Assembly (NCBI GenBank): GCA_944326675.1
Contig: CALVET010000020.1
Coordinates: 1-43,068 of the forward strand
Origin: Candidatus Gastranaerophilales bacterium
GTDB taxonomy: Bacteria > Cyanobacteriota > Vampirovibrionia > Gastranaerophilales > Gastranaerophilaceae
Reading direction: 5' to 3'
Length of the DNA stretch: 43,068 bases
Positions 1-7,746 of this stretch are shown one piece after another (position 1 is the stretch's first letter; each line of letters opens with the position of its first letter). The translations under genes and the position numbers were made by a program. Below the pieces are notes generated by a model. The model had not been told where the DNA came from, did not search any database, and worked only from the letters and a program-made list of their open reading frames with translations.

Positions 1-193
1 TTCAGTACAAGTGCAACGGCGGAGTAAAAGCCCACCGCTGATATCGTGAGATATCAGGCAAGGTAAACCCCGATTGGCTGCAAGTTTGACTTTGCAAGAA
101 GGTGCTATTTCCGTTTCCGATTGGAAAATTGCAAGAAAAAACGCGTCAGATAGATAATTATCTTAATACAGAACTCGGCTTATACCCGACTTT
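1..193 (+). ncRNA. rnpB: RNase P RNA, 3' part (5' end outside window)
   Basis: This is the catalytic RNA of RNase P, which matures tRNA 5' ends. The stretch carries the bacterial type A landmarks in the right order: GTAAAAGCCCACCG (24-37), where the family has GGTAAGAGCCCACCG; GGTAAACCCC (61-70), the conserved GGTAAACYCC block; and the 3' strand CAGAACTCGGCTTATACCCG (170-189), matching the usual CAGAACCCGGCTTAT end. The 5' half, with P2-P8 and the start of the P4 helix, lies before base 1, so the gene is truncated by the window and not by mutation. A strong hairpin terminator follows directly. The nearest gene is convergent. Confidence 0.9.
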
Positions 194-221
194 CTGCCCT
201 TAATTTTAAGGGCAGTTTTTT
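194..221 (+). terminator. Rho-independent terminator of rnpB
   Basis: Perfect 10-bp stem CTGCCCTTAA / TTAAGGGCAG (194-203 and 206-215) with a two-base loop, then a run of six T. It closes the RNase P RNA gene and lies just before the 3' end of the convergent dehydrogenase gene. Confidence 0.9.
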
Positions 222-225
222 AATT

Positions 226-1194
226 TTAAAATTTTACAAGAACTTTAAGCGTTCCTTTTTGAGCGTTTTTTTCAAAAGCATTTTCAAAATCATTTACGCT
301 ATAAATTCCTGAAACCAATGGTTTTGGATTAATTTTGCCTTTTTCTAACAGTCTTAATATGGGTCTAAATTGTCCGCATCTTGAACCTACAATTGTAATT
401 TCATCAACAACAATACTTGCTAAGTTTAAACCCTCTTTTGCTGCTATTGTGCTTTTTAAAACTAAAATTCCCCTTGGTTTAACTAAAGAAGCACTTGTTT
501 CAAAACCGCCCGTTGAGCCTGTTGCTTCAACAACTACATCAAAAGATTTTTTATGACTTTCTTTTAATTCATCAAGGGTCATTGTTTTGGCACCTAAATT
601 CTTTGAAATTTCGAGTTTTTCAGGATGTTTTCCGATGTGAACATAGTCAATATTCATAGCTGCAAAAACCATTGAAACACATAAACCCAGTTTGCCGTCT
701 CCTAAAATTGCAACTTTTGAGTCAGGTTTAATATGAACTTGCTCTAATATTTCATAAGCGGCTGCAAGGGGTTCAGTGAATGTTGCAGTTATATCATCAA
801 TATTTTCTGATATTTCAATAACATTTTCATAAGGCAGGGTAAAATATTCGCTAAAACATCCGTCTTTTTGCCAAATGCCCAGTGTTGAGCGGTTTGGGCA
901 GTGTCTTTGCAAGTTTTGATTACAATAAGAACAGTTATTACAAGCGCAGTTAATTTCTCCTACTACTCTTTTATTGATTAAGCTTTGAGGAACATTTTTC
1001 CCGACACTTTCAACCACACCAACAAATTCATGACCTAAAACACCTTTATAACCCATGTATCCTTGAGTTATTTCATAATCGGTGTTGCAAATTCCCACCA
1101 TTGAAGTTTTAATTAAAACCTCGTTATCCTTTACTTTTGGCATGGGATAATTTTTATCTAATTTAAGTCCGTCATCATAAACAAGTGCTTTCAT
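226..1194 (-). CDS. Zinc-dependent alcohol dehydrogenase-like protein (MDR superfamily)
   Basis: A 322-residue medium-chain dehydrogenase/reductase. Seen: C36 and G54-H55-E56 as catalytic zinc ligands with E141 as a possible third; a full structural-zinc set C85-x2-C88-x2-C91-x7-C99; and the nucleotide-binding turn G165-D-G-K-L-G170. The family oxidises or reduces alcohols, polyols or aldehydes with NAD(P)H, and nothing in the sequence fixes the substrate. At 322 residues it is a little shorter than typical zinc ADHs (about 340-350). The start lies 3 bases after the trxB stop, so the two genes very likely form one leftward operon. A redox role linked to thioredoxin reductase is inference from that position. 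Confidence 0.85.
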   Translation of the reverse strand: MKALVYDDGLKLDKNYPMPKVKDNEVLIKTSMVGICNTDYEITQGYMGYKGVLGHEFVGVVESVGKNVPQSLINKRVVGEINCACNNCSYCNQNLQRHCPNRSTLGIWQKDGCFSEYFTLPYENVIEISENIDDITATFTEPLAAAYEILEQVHIKPDSKVAILGDGKLGLCVSMVFAAMNIDYVHIGKHPEKLEISKNLGAKTMTLDELKESHKKSFDVVVEATGSTGGFETSASLVKPRGILVLKSTIAAKEGLNLASIVVDEITIVGSRCGQFRPILRLLEKGKINPKPLVSGIYSVNDFENAFEKNAQKGTLKVLVKF

Positions 1195-1197
1195 TTT

Positions 1198-2139
1198 CTA
1201 CTTCCTTACTGTTGCTTTTGTGTTCATTAAATATCTTGCTGCTTCAACTCCTGCAATTGCACCATCAGAAACAGCGGTTATAATTTGTCTTAGAGGAGTT
1301 TTTCTGATATCGCCTATGGCGTAAACCCCTTCTCTATTAGTTTTCATAGTTTCATCAGTTATGATAAATCCAAAACTGTCTTGTTTATTTTGTGTATTAA
1401 AAAGTTCGCTGTTTGGTTCAATACCGATATACGGGAAAATTCCGTCTATTTTTAATTCTTTTATTTTATTTGTTTTGGTGTTTTCTATTTTGATTTTTTC
1501 AACTCTATCTCTACCTAAAATTTCAATAACATTTGAATTTAAGATAAATTCTATTTTTTTATTGTGTTTAATTCTGTCTTGAACAATTTTATCCGCTCTA
1601 AATTCATCTCTACGGTGAATTAAATAAACTTTTTTTGCAAATCTTGTTAAATAAATTGCTTCTTCAAGGGCAGAATTTCCACCCCCGACAACAGCAACAA
1701 CTTTATCTTTATAAAAAGCACCATCACAAACAGCGCAATAGCTCACGCCTTTTGCATAAAATTCATCTTCACCTTTAATGTTTAATTTTTTATTTCTTGC
1801 GCCTGTTGCAATGATTACTGTTCTTGCTTTTAGGATTTTATCTTGTGTTTCAATGGTTTTAATCGGAGAAATTAAATCTGCTTTCATAATTTCTTCATAG
1901 GGAAATTTTCCAACATTAAAATTATCAACGTGTTGTTCAAATTTTTCGCTTAATTCAAAACCTTTGATTTTATCGAAACCTAAATAGTTTTCAACCTCGC
2001 TATAATTAACAGGAGTTCCCCCGATTGCGTTGTTATCTACAATGGCGCAATCTAAATTACCTCTTGCGCAATACAATGCGCTTGATAAACCTGCAGGACC
2101 TCCGCCCAAAATAATACAATCAAAAATTTTATCTGCCAT
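1198..2139 (-). CDS. trxB: Thioredoxin-disulfide reductase
   Basis: A 313-residue FAD/NADPH flavoenzyme that reduces thioredoxin. Seen: N-terminal FAD motif GGGPAGL (12-18); redox-active C135-A-V-C138; NADPH-binding GGGNSA (152-157); HRRDEFR (175-181), the pattern that contacts the NADPH 2'-phosphate; and C-terminal AIGD followed by a Q-x-x-T/V-A-x-x-D-G-A-like end that closes the FAD site. The length is normal for the low-molecular-weight bacterial type. It is first gene of a leftward pair with the zinc dehydrogenase and is divergent from a membrane-tethered thioredoxin plus CcdA (2319-3451), so both halves of a thiol relay sit side by side. Confidence 0.95.
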   Translation of the reverse strand: MADKIFDCIILGGGPAGLSSALYCARGNLDCAIVDNNAIGGTPVNYSEVENYLGFDKIKGFELSEKFEQHVDNFNVGKFPYEEIMKADLISPIKTIETQDKILKARTVIIATGARNKKLNIKGEDEFYAKGVSYCAVCDGAFYKDKVVAVVGGGNSALEEAIYLTRFAKKVYLIHRRDEFRADKIVQDRIKHNKKIEFILNSNVIEILGRDRVEKIKIENTKTNKIKELKIDGIFPYIGIEPNSELFNTQNKQDSFGFIITDETMKTNREGVYAIGDIRKTPLRQIITAVSDGAIAGVEAARYLMNTKATVRK

Positions 2140-2282
2140 AATCTCAACTCTCTTATATAAATATTAACATAAATCCAATTTAAATGACGATTGAATTTTT
2201 ATATTTGTTCCTTGATTATTTATGCTTTTTATAAAAAAATTAATTAATAACCAGTCTAATTTATAAAAAAAATTTTTATGTT

Positions 2283-2288
2283 TATAAT
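2283..2288 (+). promoter_or_regulatory. Probable -10 box for the thioredoxin-ccdA pair
   Basis: A perfect TATAAT lies 31 bases before the ATG at 2319, and a ribosome-binding AGAGG follows at 2306-2310. No convincing -35 box is visible. The 179-base gap to the divergent trxB is AT-rich and may hold both promoters. Confidence 0.5.
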
Positions 2289-2318
2289 AAAAACGTAAAA
2301 TAAAAAGAGGAAAAAATA

Positions 2319-2735
2319 ATGAAAAATTGGATTGTAGTTTTATTAATATTTGTCTTGCCTTTAGGTTTATATGCTTATTTAGACGCAAAAGCTCAAAATG
2401 CAATTATGTGCAAAGCAAAAAGCGCAGCTGAAACCCCCGTTTCAAAAGCAAAAATAGTTAAATTTTCTTCTCCAATGTGTTCAGAATGTAAAGAAGCAAG
2501 TGAAGAAATAACTAAGGCAATGAAAAACTATAAAAATGAAGTTTTAGTTGAAGAAATTAATGTTGTTGAAAATGTGGGCAAAGGCAGCGACTATAATAAA
2601 TCTATGATTAAAAAATATAAAGTTACACTAGTACCTACTTTAGTATTTTTAGATAAAAACGGAAACGTTATTAAAAGATATGAAGGTGCTATGAAATCTG
2701 ATGAAATCGTAGAAATTATAGACGGTATAAAATAA
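2319..2735 (+). CDS. Membrane-anchored thioredoxin-like protein
   Basis: A 138-residue protein with an N-terminal hydrophobic segment (about 4-20) acting as signal anchor, then a thioredoxin fold with active site C54-S-E-C57 and the cis-proline loop V-P106-T. The CSEC active site differs from the CGPC of cytosolic thioredoxin. Tethered thioredoxins of this kind reduce disulfides outside the cytoplasm, for instance in cytochrome c or envelope protein maturation. The TAA stop shares one base with the next ATG (TAATG), so it is translationally coupled to ccdA, its probable electron donor. The client protein is not evident. Confidence 0.85.
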   Translation: MKNWIVVLLIFVLPLGLYAYLDAKAQNAIMCKAKSAAETPVSKAKIVKFSSPMCSECKEASEEITKAMKNYKNEVLVEEINVVENVGKGSDYNKSMIKKYKVTLVPTLVFLDKNGNVIKRYEGAMKSDEIVEIIDGIK

Positions 2736-3451
2736 TGATTGCACAGTTAACAAATAATTTAGTTGAATATTTATCAAAGGGAGAATTTTCGCCTATATTT
2801 TTATTGGCTTCCTTTTTGGGGGGTGTATTATCATCCATTTCACCTTGTTCAATTGGCATGCTCCCTTTGATTGTGGGTTATGTCGGAGGTTATGGGGATG
2901 AAAATAAATTAAAAACATTTATTCAATTATCATCCTTTACTCTTGGTTTAGCTTTTATATTATCAATTATAGGTGTAATTTGCGCTGTTAGCGGAAGCGT
3001 ATTTGTTTCAATAGGGGGTTCTTATTGGATATTATTTTTAGCTTCTTTGATATTAGTTTTTGGTTTAAATCTTTTAGGTTTAATTGAGCTTAACTTATCG
3101 CCTTTAGTTAAAAAATTCCCGCAAAATAAAGGCGCAAGTTTATTTGTATATCCTTTTATAATAGGTGTACTTTTTGCTTTTGCTTCAAGTCCTTGTTCAA
3201 CTCCGATATTAGCGGGGATAATGAGTTTTGCAACATTAACAAAAAGCCTTGTCTTAGCTGCTTTAATGTTGTTTTTATTTTCAATCGGTCAAGGTGTTGT
3301 TGTTATTTTAGCAGGGGTGTTTACTTCCTTTTTAAAAGGAGTTAAAAATTTCTCCAATATTTCTGAAATTTTAATGAAAATATCAGGAATATTATTAATA
3401 ATCGGCTCAATTTTAATCTATATTAAAGTATTTTCAAGATTTATAGGCTAA
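2735..3451 (+). CDS. ccdA: Cytochrome c biogenesis / thiol-disulfide transmembrane protein, CcdA (DsbD-beta) family
   Basis: A 238-residue polytopic membrane protein with about six hydrophobic segments. The two family redox cysteines are visible in duplicated S-P-C motifs: S36-P-C38 in the first helix repeat and S152-P-C154 in the second. CcdA proteins take electrons from cytoplasmic thioredoxin and pass them to a thioredoxin-like protein on the far side. The one-base overlap with the upstream tethered thioredoxin and the adjacent divergent trxB support exactly that chain. The length matches family members lacking the fused DsbD periplasmic domains. Confidence 0.9.
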   Translation: MIAQLTNNLVEYLSKGEFSPIFLLASFLGGVLSSISPCSIGMLPLIVGYVGGYGDENKLKTFIQLSSFTLGLAFILSIIGVICAVSGSVFVSIGGSYWILFLASLILVFGLNLLGLIELNLSPLVKKFPQNKGASLFVYPFIIGVLFAFASSPCSTPILAGIMSFATLTKSLVLAALMLFLFSIGQGVVVILAGVFTSFLKGVKNFSNISEILMKISGILLIIGSILIYIKVFSRFIG

Positions 3452-3540
3452 TTTGGCTTATTTGGTTGATATCAATTATTCAAATAAAAGGTATAATTCT
3501 ATTCATAATTGTATTTTATGTGATGAAGGAATTAGTACCA

Positions 3541-5952
3541 ATGAAAAAAACATTTCAAAGTGCGCTTTTAATATTGTCGCTTTTTATGGGCAATTTGGGC
3601 GCATTTGCTTCTGAAGCGGATTTAATTGTTCCTGATTTTAAACAAGATCCGTTTAGTTTTAATCTTTTACTTGTTGGAATCGGAGTTGCGATTTTAGGGG
3701 CAATCTTCGGTTTAGTTGAATTTTTTAAAATTAAAAAAATCAAAGTTCATCCTCTGATGAATAATGTTGCAACAACAATTTTTGAAACTTGTAAGACATA
3801 TTTAATTCAACAAGGCAAGTTTTTAATTTTGTTGGAAGTATTGATTATTTTATGTATTTCCTATTATTTTGGTGTTTTACAGCACTTAGGTTTAAAAGCG
3901 GTAGGCTTAATTCTTTTATGGTCTGTAATCGGCATTTTAGGTTCATATTTGGTTGCTTGGTTTGGAATAAGAATGAATACTTTGGCAAATTCCAGAACTT
4001 CATTTTTAGCATTGCGCTCAAAACCTTTGAATTGTTTAAATGTGCCCTTAAGAGCAGGCATGAGTATAGGCGTTGTATTGGTTTCAGTTGAATTAATATT
4101 AATGCTTATTATTCTTTTATTTGTTCCATCAAAATTAGCAGGCGCTTGTTTTATCGGTTTTGCAATCGGAGAAAGCCTTGGGGCTTCTGCACTTAGAGTT
4201 GCAGGTGGTATTTTTACAAAAATTGCCGATATTGGTTCTGATTTGATGAAAATTCAATTCGGAATTAAAGAAGATGACCCCAGAAACCCTGGTGTTATAG
4301 CGGACTGTACGGGTGATAACGCAGGTGACAGCATTGGTCCTTCTGCCGATGGTTTTGAAACTTATGGCGTTACAGGGGTTGCTTTAGTAAGTTTTATTAT
4401 ACTTGCGGTTTTCCCTCAATATCAAATTCAGCTTTTAGCTTGGATTTTCACTATGAGATTTTTAATGATAATTACATCAGTAATTGCATATTTAATTAAC
4501 AATGTAAAAACAAGATTTTATGCTAAGGCTTGTGAAAAGAAAAACATAAGATTTGACTTTGAACAGCCTTTAACAAGTCTTGTGTGGCTGACTTCAATTT
4601 TATCAATTATCATGACTTTTTCAGTTAGTAAATGGCTTTTGGCTTCAATGCCAAACAATATGTGGTTAGTATTTTCTATAATTATCTCTTGCGGAACATT
4701 GGGAGCCGCATTAATACCTGAAGCAACAAAAATTTTCACAAGCCCGAAAGCTAAACACACAAAAGAAGTCGTTAGAGCTTCAAGAGAAGGCGGAGCGTCT
4801 TTAACAATTTTATCAGGTATTGTATCAGGCAATTTTTCAGGCTTTTGGATTGGCGCAATCATAGTATTATTAATGGCTTTAGCATGTTTAGCCAGTGGAT
4901 ATATTCAAAATGTTATGATTTATCCTACTGTTTTTGCTTTTGGTTTGGTTGCGTTCGGATTTTTGGGAATGGGACCTGTAACTATTGCAGTAGATAGCTA
5001 TGGACCTGTTACAGATAATGCTCAATCTGTATATGAATTATCTTTGATTGAAGAACAACCTGATATTCAATTGCAAATTCAAAAGGCATACGGATTTAAC
5101 CCTGATTTTGAAAATGCAAAAAGATATCTTGAAGAAAATGACGGCGCAGGTAACACATTTAAAGCTACTTCAAAACCTGTCTTGATTGGTACGGCTGTAG
5201 TTGGTGCTACTACAATGATATTTTCTTTAATACTTGTTATTAAAAATGTATTAAATATCAATCCTGAAAGTATTTTGAGTCTTTTAAATCCATATACTTT
5301 ATTAGGCTTTATTTCAGGCGGTGCCGTAATATATTGGTTCTCCGGAGCTTCTATGCAAGCTGTTACAACAGGAGCTTATTCTGCTGTTGAATATATTAAA
5401 AAGCATATTAAATTAGGTGAAGCTGATGATAAAAAGGCAAACCTTGAAAATTCAAAAGAAGTTGTAAAAATTTGTACGCAATATGCTCAAAAAGGTATGT
5501 TTAATATCTTTGTTGCGCTATTTTCTTTTGCGTTGGCTTTTGCATTTTTGTCAGCTCCTATTTCAACAAAATTCGCTGTATCATTCTTTATCAGCTATTT
5601 AATTGCAATAGCTGTATTTGGTTTATTCCAAGCGGTGTTTATGGCAAATGCGGGCGGTTGCTGGGATAACGCTAAAAAAATTGTTGAAGTGGATTTAGCT
5701 GAAAAAGGAACACCTTTACATGACGCAACTGTTGTAGGTGATACTGTGGGTGACCCGTTTAAAGATACTTCATCAGTTGCAATGAACCCTATAATTAAAT
5801 TTACAACTTTATTTGGACTTTTAGCTATGGAAATAGCGCTAAGTGCTCAATTTGCAACATATGCTCGAATTGCAGGAGTTGTATTTTTAATTATTGCTCT
5901 GGTTTTTGTAGTAAGGTCTTTTTATTCGATGAGAATACCTAAAAGAGGGTAG
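3541..5952 (+). CDS. hppA: Membrane-bound ion-translocating pyrophosphatase (divergent clade)
   Basis: About 803 residues, a multi-helix pump that hydrolyses PPi and exports H+ and/or Na+. Start chosen at the ATG at 3541 because AAGGA (3526-3530) precedes it and the product then opens with a signal-like MKKTFQSALLILSLF; the reading frame also extends back to a TTG at 3466. Seen: the PPi/Mg site DIGSDLM followed by EDDPRN and GDNAGD (about residues 230-265), DSYGPVTDNA, GNTFKAT (near 540) and a C-terminal VGDTVGDPFKDT. The lysine in GNTFKA is the mark of K+-independent enzymes. KIQF replaces the usual GKVE and HDA replaces HKA, as I recall for the Na+-regulated H+-pumping clade. Ion specificity is inferred. 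Confidence 0.9.
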   Translation: MKKTFQSALLILSLFMGNLGAFASEADLIVPDFKQDPFSFNLLLVGIGVAILGAIFGLVEFFKIKKIKVHPLMNNVATTIFETCKTYLIQQGKFLILLEVLIILCISYYFGVLQHLGLKAVGLILLWSVIGILGSYLVAWFGIRMNTLANSRTSFLALRSKPLNCLNVPLRAGMSIGVVLVSVELILMLIILLFVPSKLAGACFIGFAIGESLGASALRVAGGIFTKIADIGSDLMKIQFGIKEDDPRNPGVIADCTGDNAGDSIGPSADGFETYGVTGVALVSFIILAVFPQYQIQLLAWIFTMRFLMIITSVIAYLINNVKTRFYAKACEKKNIRFDFEQPLTSLVWLTSILSIIMTFSVSKWLLASMPNNMWLVFSIIISCGTLGAALIPEATKIFTSPKAKHTKEVVRASREGGASLTILSGIVSGNFSGFWIGAIIVLLMALACLASGYIQNVMIYPTVFAFGLVAFGFLGMGPVTIAVDSYGPVTDNAQSVYELSLIEEQPDIQLQIQKAYGFNPDFENAKRYLEENDGAGNTFKATSKPVLIGTAVVGATTMIFSLILVIKNVLNINPESILSLLNPYTLLGFISGGAVIYWFSGASMQAVTTGAYSAVEYIKKHIKLGEADDKKANLENSKEVVKICTQYAQKGMFNIFVALFSFALAFAFLSAPISTKFAVSFFISYLIAIAVFGLFQAVFMANAGGCWDNAKKIVEVDLAEKGTPLHDATVVGDTVGDPFKDTSSVAMNPIIKFTTLFGLLAMEIALSAQFATYARIAGVVFLIIALVFVVRSFYSMRIPKRG

Positions 5953-5972
5953 ATTGGAAATAAAATATACTG

Positions 5973-6014
5973 ACAAATATCTCACTTATTTTTTAAGATA
6001 AGTGAGATATTTGT
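5973..6014. repeat. Perfect 16-bp inverted repeat between hppA and the toxin gene
   Basis: Arms 5973-5988 and 5999-6014 pair perfectly around a 10-base loop. It could be the hppA terminator, although no T-run follows. It could also be an operator for the toxin gene, since a TATAAT (6016-6021) and the extended -10 at 6033-6041 lie immediately downstream. Confidence 0.7.
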
Positions 6015-6032
6015 ATATAATATTCAAAGATA

Positions 6033-6041
6033 TGCTACAAT
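6033..6041 (+). promoter_or_regulatory. Extended -10 promoter of the toxin gene (leaderless transcript predicted)
   Basis: TG-C-TACAAT (TG 6033-6034, hexamer 6036-6041) ends six bases before the ATG at 6048, so transcription would begin at or next to the start codon. No Shine-Dalgarno sequence precedes the ATG. A second candidate -10, TATAAT at 6016-6021, would give a leader of roughly 20 bases. Confidence 0.45.
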
Positions 6042-6047
6042 TAATCT

Positions 6048-6404
6048 ATGGCACAGCGTAAATCGGCACTAGAAGTATATTTTTATAAAACAAATTTAGG
6101 TAATGAGCCTGTTAGGGAATGGCTTAAAAGTTTAGCAAAAGAAGATATGCGAACAATTGGTTTTGATATTAAAACTGTTCAATATGGATATCCGATAGGA
6201 ATGCCCTTAACTCGTGTTTTACATGGTACAGGGGGGTTAGAAGAAGTTCGTTGTAACATTTCAAATGGTATTGCTCGGATAATTTTTTATGTTGAAAATA
6301 ATACCATGGTGCTTTTACATGCATTTATAAAAAAATCCCAAGAAACACCAAAAAAAGAACTTGATATTGCAATAAAGCGTTATAAAGAACTACGCAAAAG
6401 ATAA
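6048..6404 (+). CDS. RelE/HigB-like toxin (phage-derived Gp49-like family)
   Basis: A 118-residue protein with the Gp49-like/HigB pattern: an N-terminal F/Y-x-x-x-x-G-N-x-P-V-x-E-W-L block (about 12-25), a central L-x-x-G-G-L-x-E-V-R block (about 58-69) and R-I-I-F-Y followed by L-L-H-A-F-x-K-K-x-x-x-T-P (about 77-101). Such proteins are ribosome-dependent mRNA endonucleases held in check by an XRE-type antitoxin. An XRE protein follows on the opposite strand and overlaps it tail to tail by 15 bases, instead of sharing an operon. Translation start looks leaderless. Toxicity is inferred from the family. Confidence 0.8.
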   Translation: MAQRKSALEVYFYKTNLGNEPVREWLKSLAKEDMRTIGFDIKTVQYGYPIGMPLTRVLHGTGGLEEVRCNISNGIARIIFYVENNTMVLLHAFIKKSQETPKKELDIAIKRYKELRKR

Positions 6405-6671
6405 TATAACTTTTTTACCTAAGAATTTTGCAATTTTCTCAATTGTATTTAGGGTAATTGAGGAATTGTTCGGGTCTAAAATTCTACAAACAGCGGTTCT
6501 TGAGGTTTTTAATTCTTTTGCCAAACGATTAATTGAAATATTATCTGCTTTCATTTTTTCTTCTAAGGCATAAGCAATAATTCGTTTTATTGCAACTGCT
6601 TCAGATTCTTGAAGCAAGCCTTCTTCCTCAAGAAAATCATCAAAATTCGAGCCTATACAATTTTTATTCAT
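6390..6671 (-). CDS. XRE-family HTH protein, probable HigA-like antitoxin
   Basis: A 93-residue protein with a helix-turn-helix in its C-terminal half: S-I-N-R-L-A-K-E-L-K-T-S-R-T-A-V-C-R-I-L-D (about 47-67), then the stabilising helix L-N-T-I-E-K-I-A-K-F-L-G-K. This is the layout of short HigA antitoxins that bind both DNA and toxin. GGAG precedes the ATG. A strong promoter (TTGAAA-17-TACAAT) overlapped by a 10-bp palindrome sits just upstream, which suggests autorepression. Pairing with the convergent toxin at 6048-6404 is inferred from adjacency and family. Confidence 0.75.
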   Translation of the reverse strand: MNKNCIGSNFDDFLEEEGLLQESEAVAIKRIIAYALEEKMKADNISINRLAKELKTSRTAVCRILDPNNSSITLNTIEKIAKFLGKKVILSFA

Positions 6672-6693
6672 TCAATACTCCATTTCTTTATTT

Positions 6694-6724
6694 ATATTGT
6701 ACCATTTTTGGTACAATATTTCAA
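6694..6724 (-). promoter_or_regulatory. Antitoxin promoter with overlapping palindromic operator
   Basis: Reading leftward: -35 TTGAAA (6724-6719), a 17-base spacer, and -10 TACAAT (6701-6696). A 10-bp palindrome ATATTGTACC / GGTACAATAT (6694-6703 and 6710-6719, 6-base spacer) covers the -10 and nearly all of the spacer. This is the expected geometry for repression by the encoded XRE protein. Confidence 0.75.
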
Positions 6725-6777
6725 CTTTTATAACGGTTTTTGTAAAATTAATTAATTAATTAATCTTTTTACCCTTT

Positions 6778-6806
6778 TTGCATATTTAAGCCCTTTATAT
6801 TATAAT
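6778..6806 (+). promoter_or_regulatory. fabI promoter
   Basis: TTGCAT (6778-6783), a 17-base spacer and a perfect TATAAT (6801-6806) lie 30 bases before the fabI ATG. A ribosome site AAAGGGG lies between. This is the clearest vegetative-type promoter in the window. Confidence 0.75.
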
Positions 6807-6836
6807 CTATTTATTAAAGACGAAAGGGGAATTTAT

Positions 6837-7643
6837 ATGGGTTTAATGGACGGTAAAAAAGGTATTATTTTTGGCGTTTCTAATAAATTTGGTATAGCAA
6901 ATGCCATAGCTGAACAATTATCAGCTCAAGGTGCTGAAATTGCTTTTACTTACGCCAATGAAGCAATGGAAAAAAGAGTTCGTCCGATAGCAGAATCAAT
7001 GAATGCTAAAATGTGCATTGAATGTGATGTTACTAAAGAAGAAGACGTTAAAAAAGTTTTTGATGAATACGCTAAAATTTATGATAAATTAGATTTTGTT
7101 GTGCATGCTGTTGCATTTGCAAATAAAGATGATTTAGTAGGCGATTTTTATACAGTTTCTCGTGAAGGCTGGGATTTAGCAATGCATGTTAGTGCTTATT
7201 CACTTGTTACTATTGCTAAATATGCTAAACCTCAAATGGAGGCTTCAGGCGGTGGTTCAATTTTGGCTTTAACTTATCTTGGAGCAACTAAAGTTGTTGC
7301 AAACTATAATATCATGGGTGTTGCTAAAGCTGCTTTAGAAAGCTCTATGAGATTTATTGCTGCTGACCTTGGAAAATACAATATCAGATGTAACTGCTTA
7401 TCAGCAGGACCTATTAAAACAATGGCAGCAAAAGGAATTGGCGGATTTGATAGAATGTTAAAAGCAAATGCTCTAAAAGCACCCCTAAAACGCACTCCAA
7501 CTGTTCAAGAAGTTGGAAAAGCAGGTTTATATTTACTATCTGACTTATCATCAGGTGTAACTGCTCAAGTTCAATTTGTAGACTGCGGTGCAAGTGAAGT
7601 ATTTGCTTCATTAGATGAAATGGCTCAAATTAAATTTGAATAA
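6837..7643 (+). CDS. fabI: Enoyl-[acyl-carrier-protein] reductase (FabI type)
   Basis: A 268-residue short-chain dehydrogenase that performs the last reduction of the fatty-acid elongation cycle with NAD(P)H. Seen: the FabI-specific nucleotide motif G-V-S-N-K-F-G-I-A (13-21), and Y147, Y157 and K164 in T-Y-L-G-A and Y-N-I-M-G-V-A-K, matching E. coli Y146/Y156/K163; then S-A-G-P-I-K-T, the substrate-loop start. Length matches E. coli FabI (262). It has its own promoter and a following terminator, so it is monocistronic. FabI is the target of triclosan and related inhibitors in other bacteria. Confidence 0.95.
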   Translation: MGLMDGKKGIIFGVSNKFGIANAIAEQLSAQGAEIAFTYANEAMEKRVRPIAESMNAKMCIECDVTKEEDVKKVFDEYAKIYDKLDFVVHAVAFANKDDLVGDFYTVSREGWDLAMHVSAYSLVTIAKYAKPQMEASGGGSILALTYLGATKVVANYNIMGVAKAALESSMRFIAADLGKYNIRCNCLSAGPIKTMAAKGIGGFDRMLKANALKAPLKRTPTVQEVGKAGLYLLSDLSSGVTAQVQFVDCGASEVFASLDEMAQIKFE

Positions 7644-7654
7644 TTAATTTTAAT

Positions 7655-7685
7655 AAAAGACCCGCGCAATATAAGCGGGTCTTTT
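7655..7685 (+). terminator. fabI terminator
   Basis: Perfect 11-bp stem AAAAGACCCGC / GCGGGTCTTTT (7655-7665 and 7675-7685) with a nine-base loop and a terminal T-run. Confidence 0.9.
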
Positions 7686-7746
7686 AGCAAATTATTTTTT
7701 TTCGCGTTTTGTATAAGTGTGTTGAATAAGTTAGGAGGTAATTCTT

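Noticed and set aside
2164..2403. Minus-strand frame of 79 codons between trxB and the thioredoxin gene
   Set aside because: It overlaps the real start and signal anchor of the thioredoxin gene, lacks a ribosome site and gives a low-complexity translation.
3466..3540. TTG start extending the pyrophosphatase by 25 residues
   Set aside because: No ribosome site, and a TATAAT (3492-3497) lies inside the extension; the ATG at 3541 has AAGGA and a signal-like N-terminus.
6746..6764. Short AATT tandem run upstream of fabI
   Set aside because: About five units in AT-rich DNA and outside the -35/-10 boxes; too short to claim as a regulatory microsatellite.
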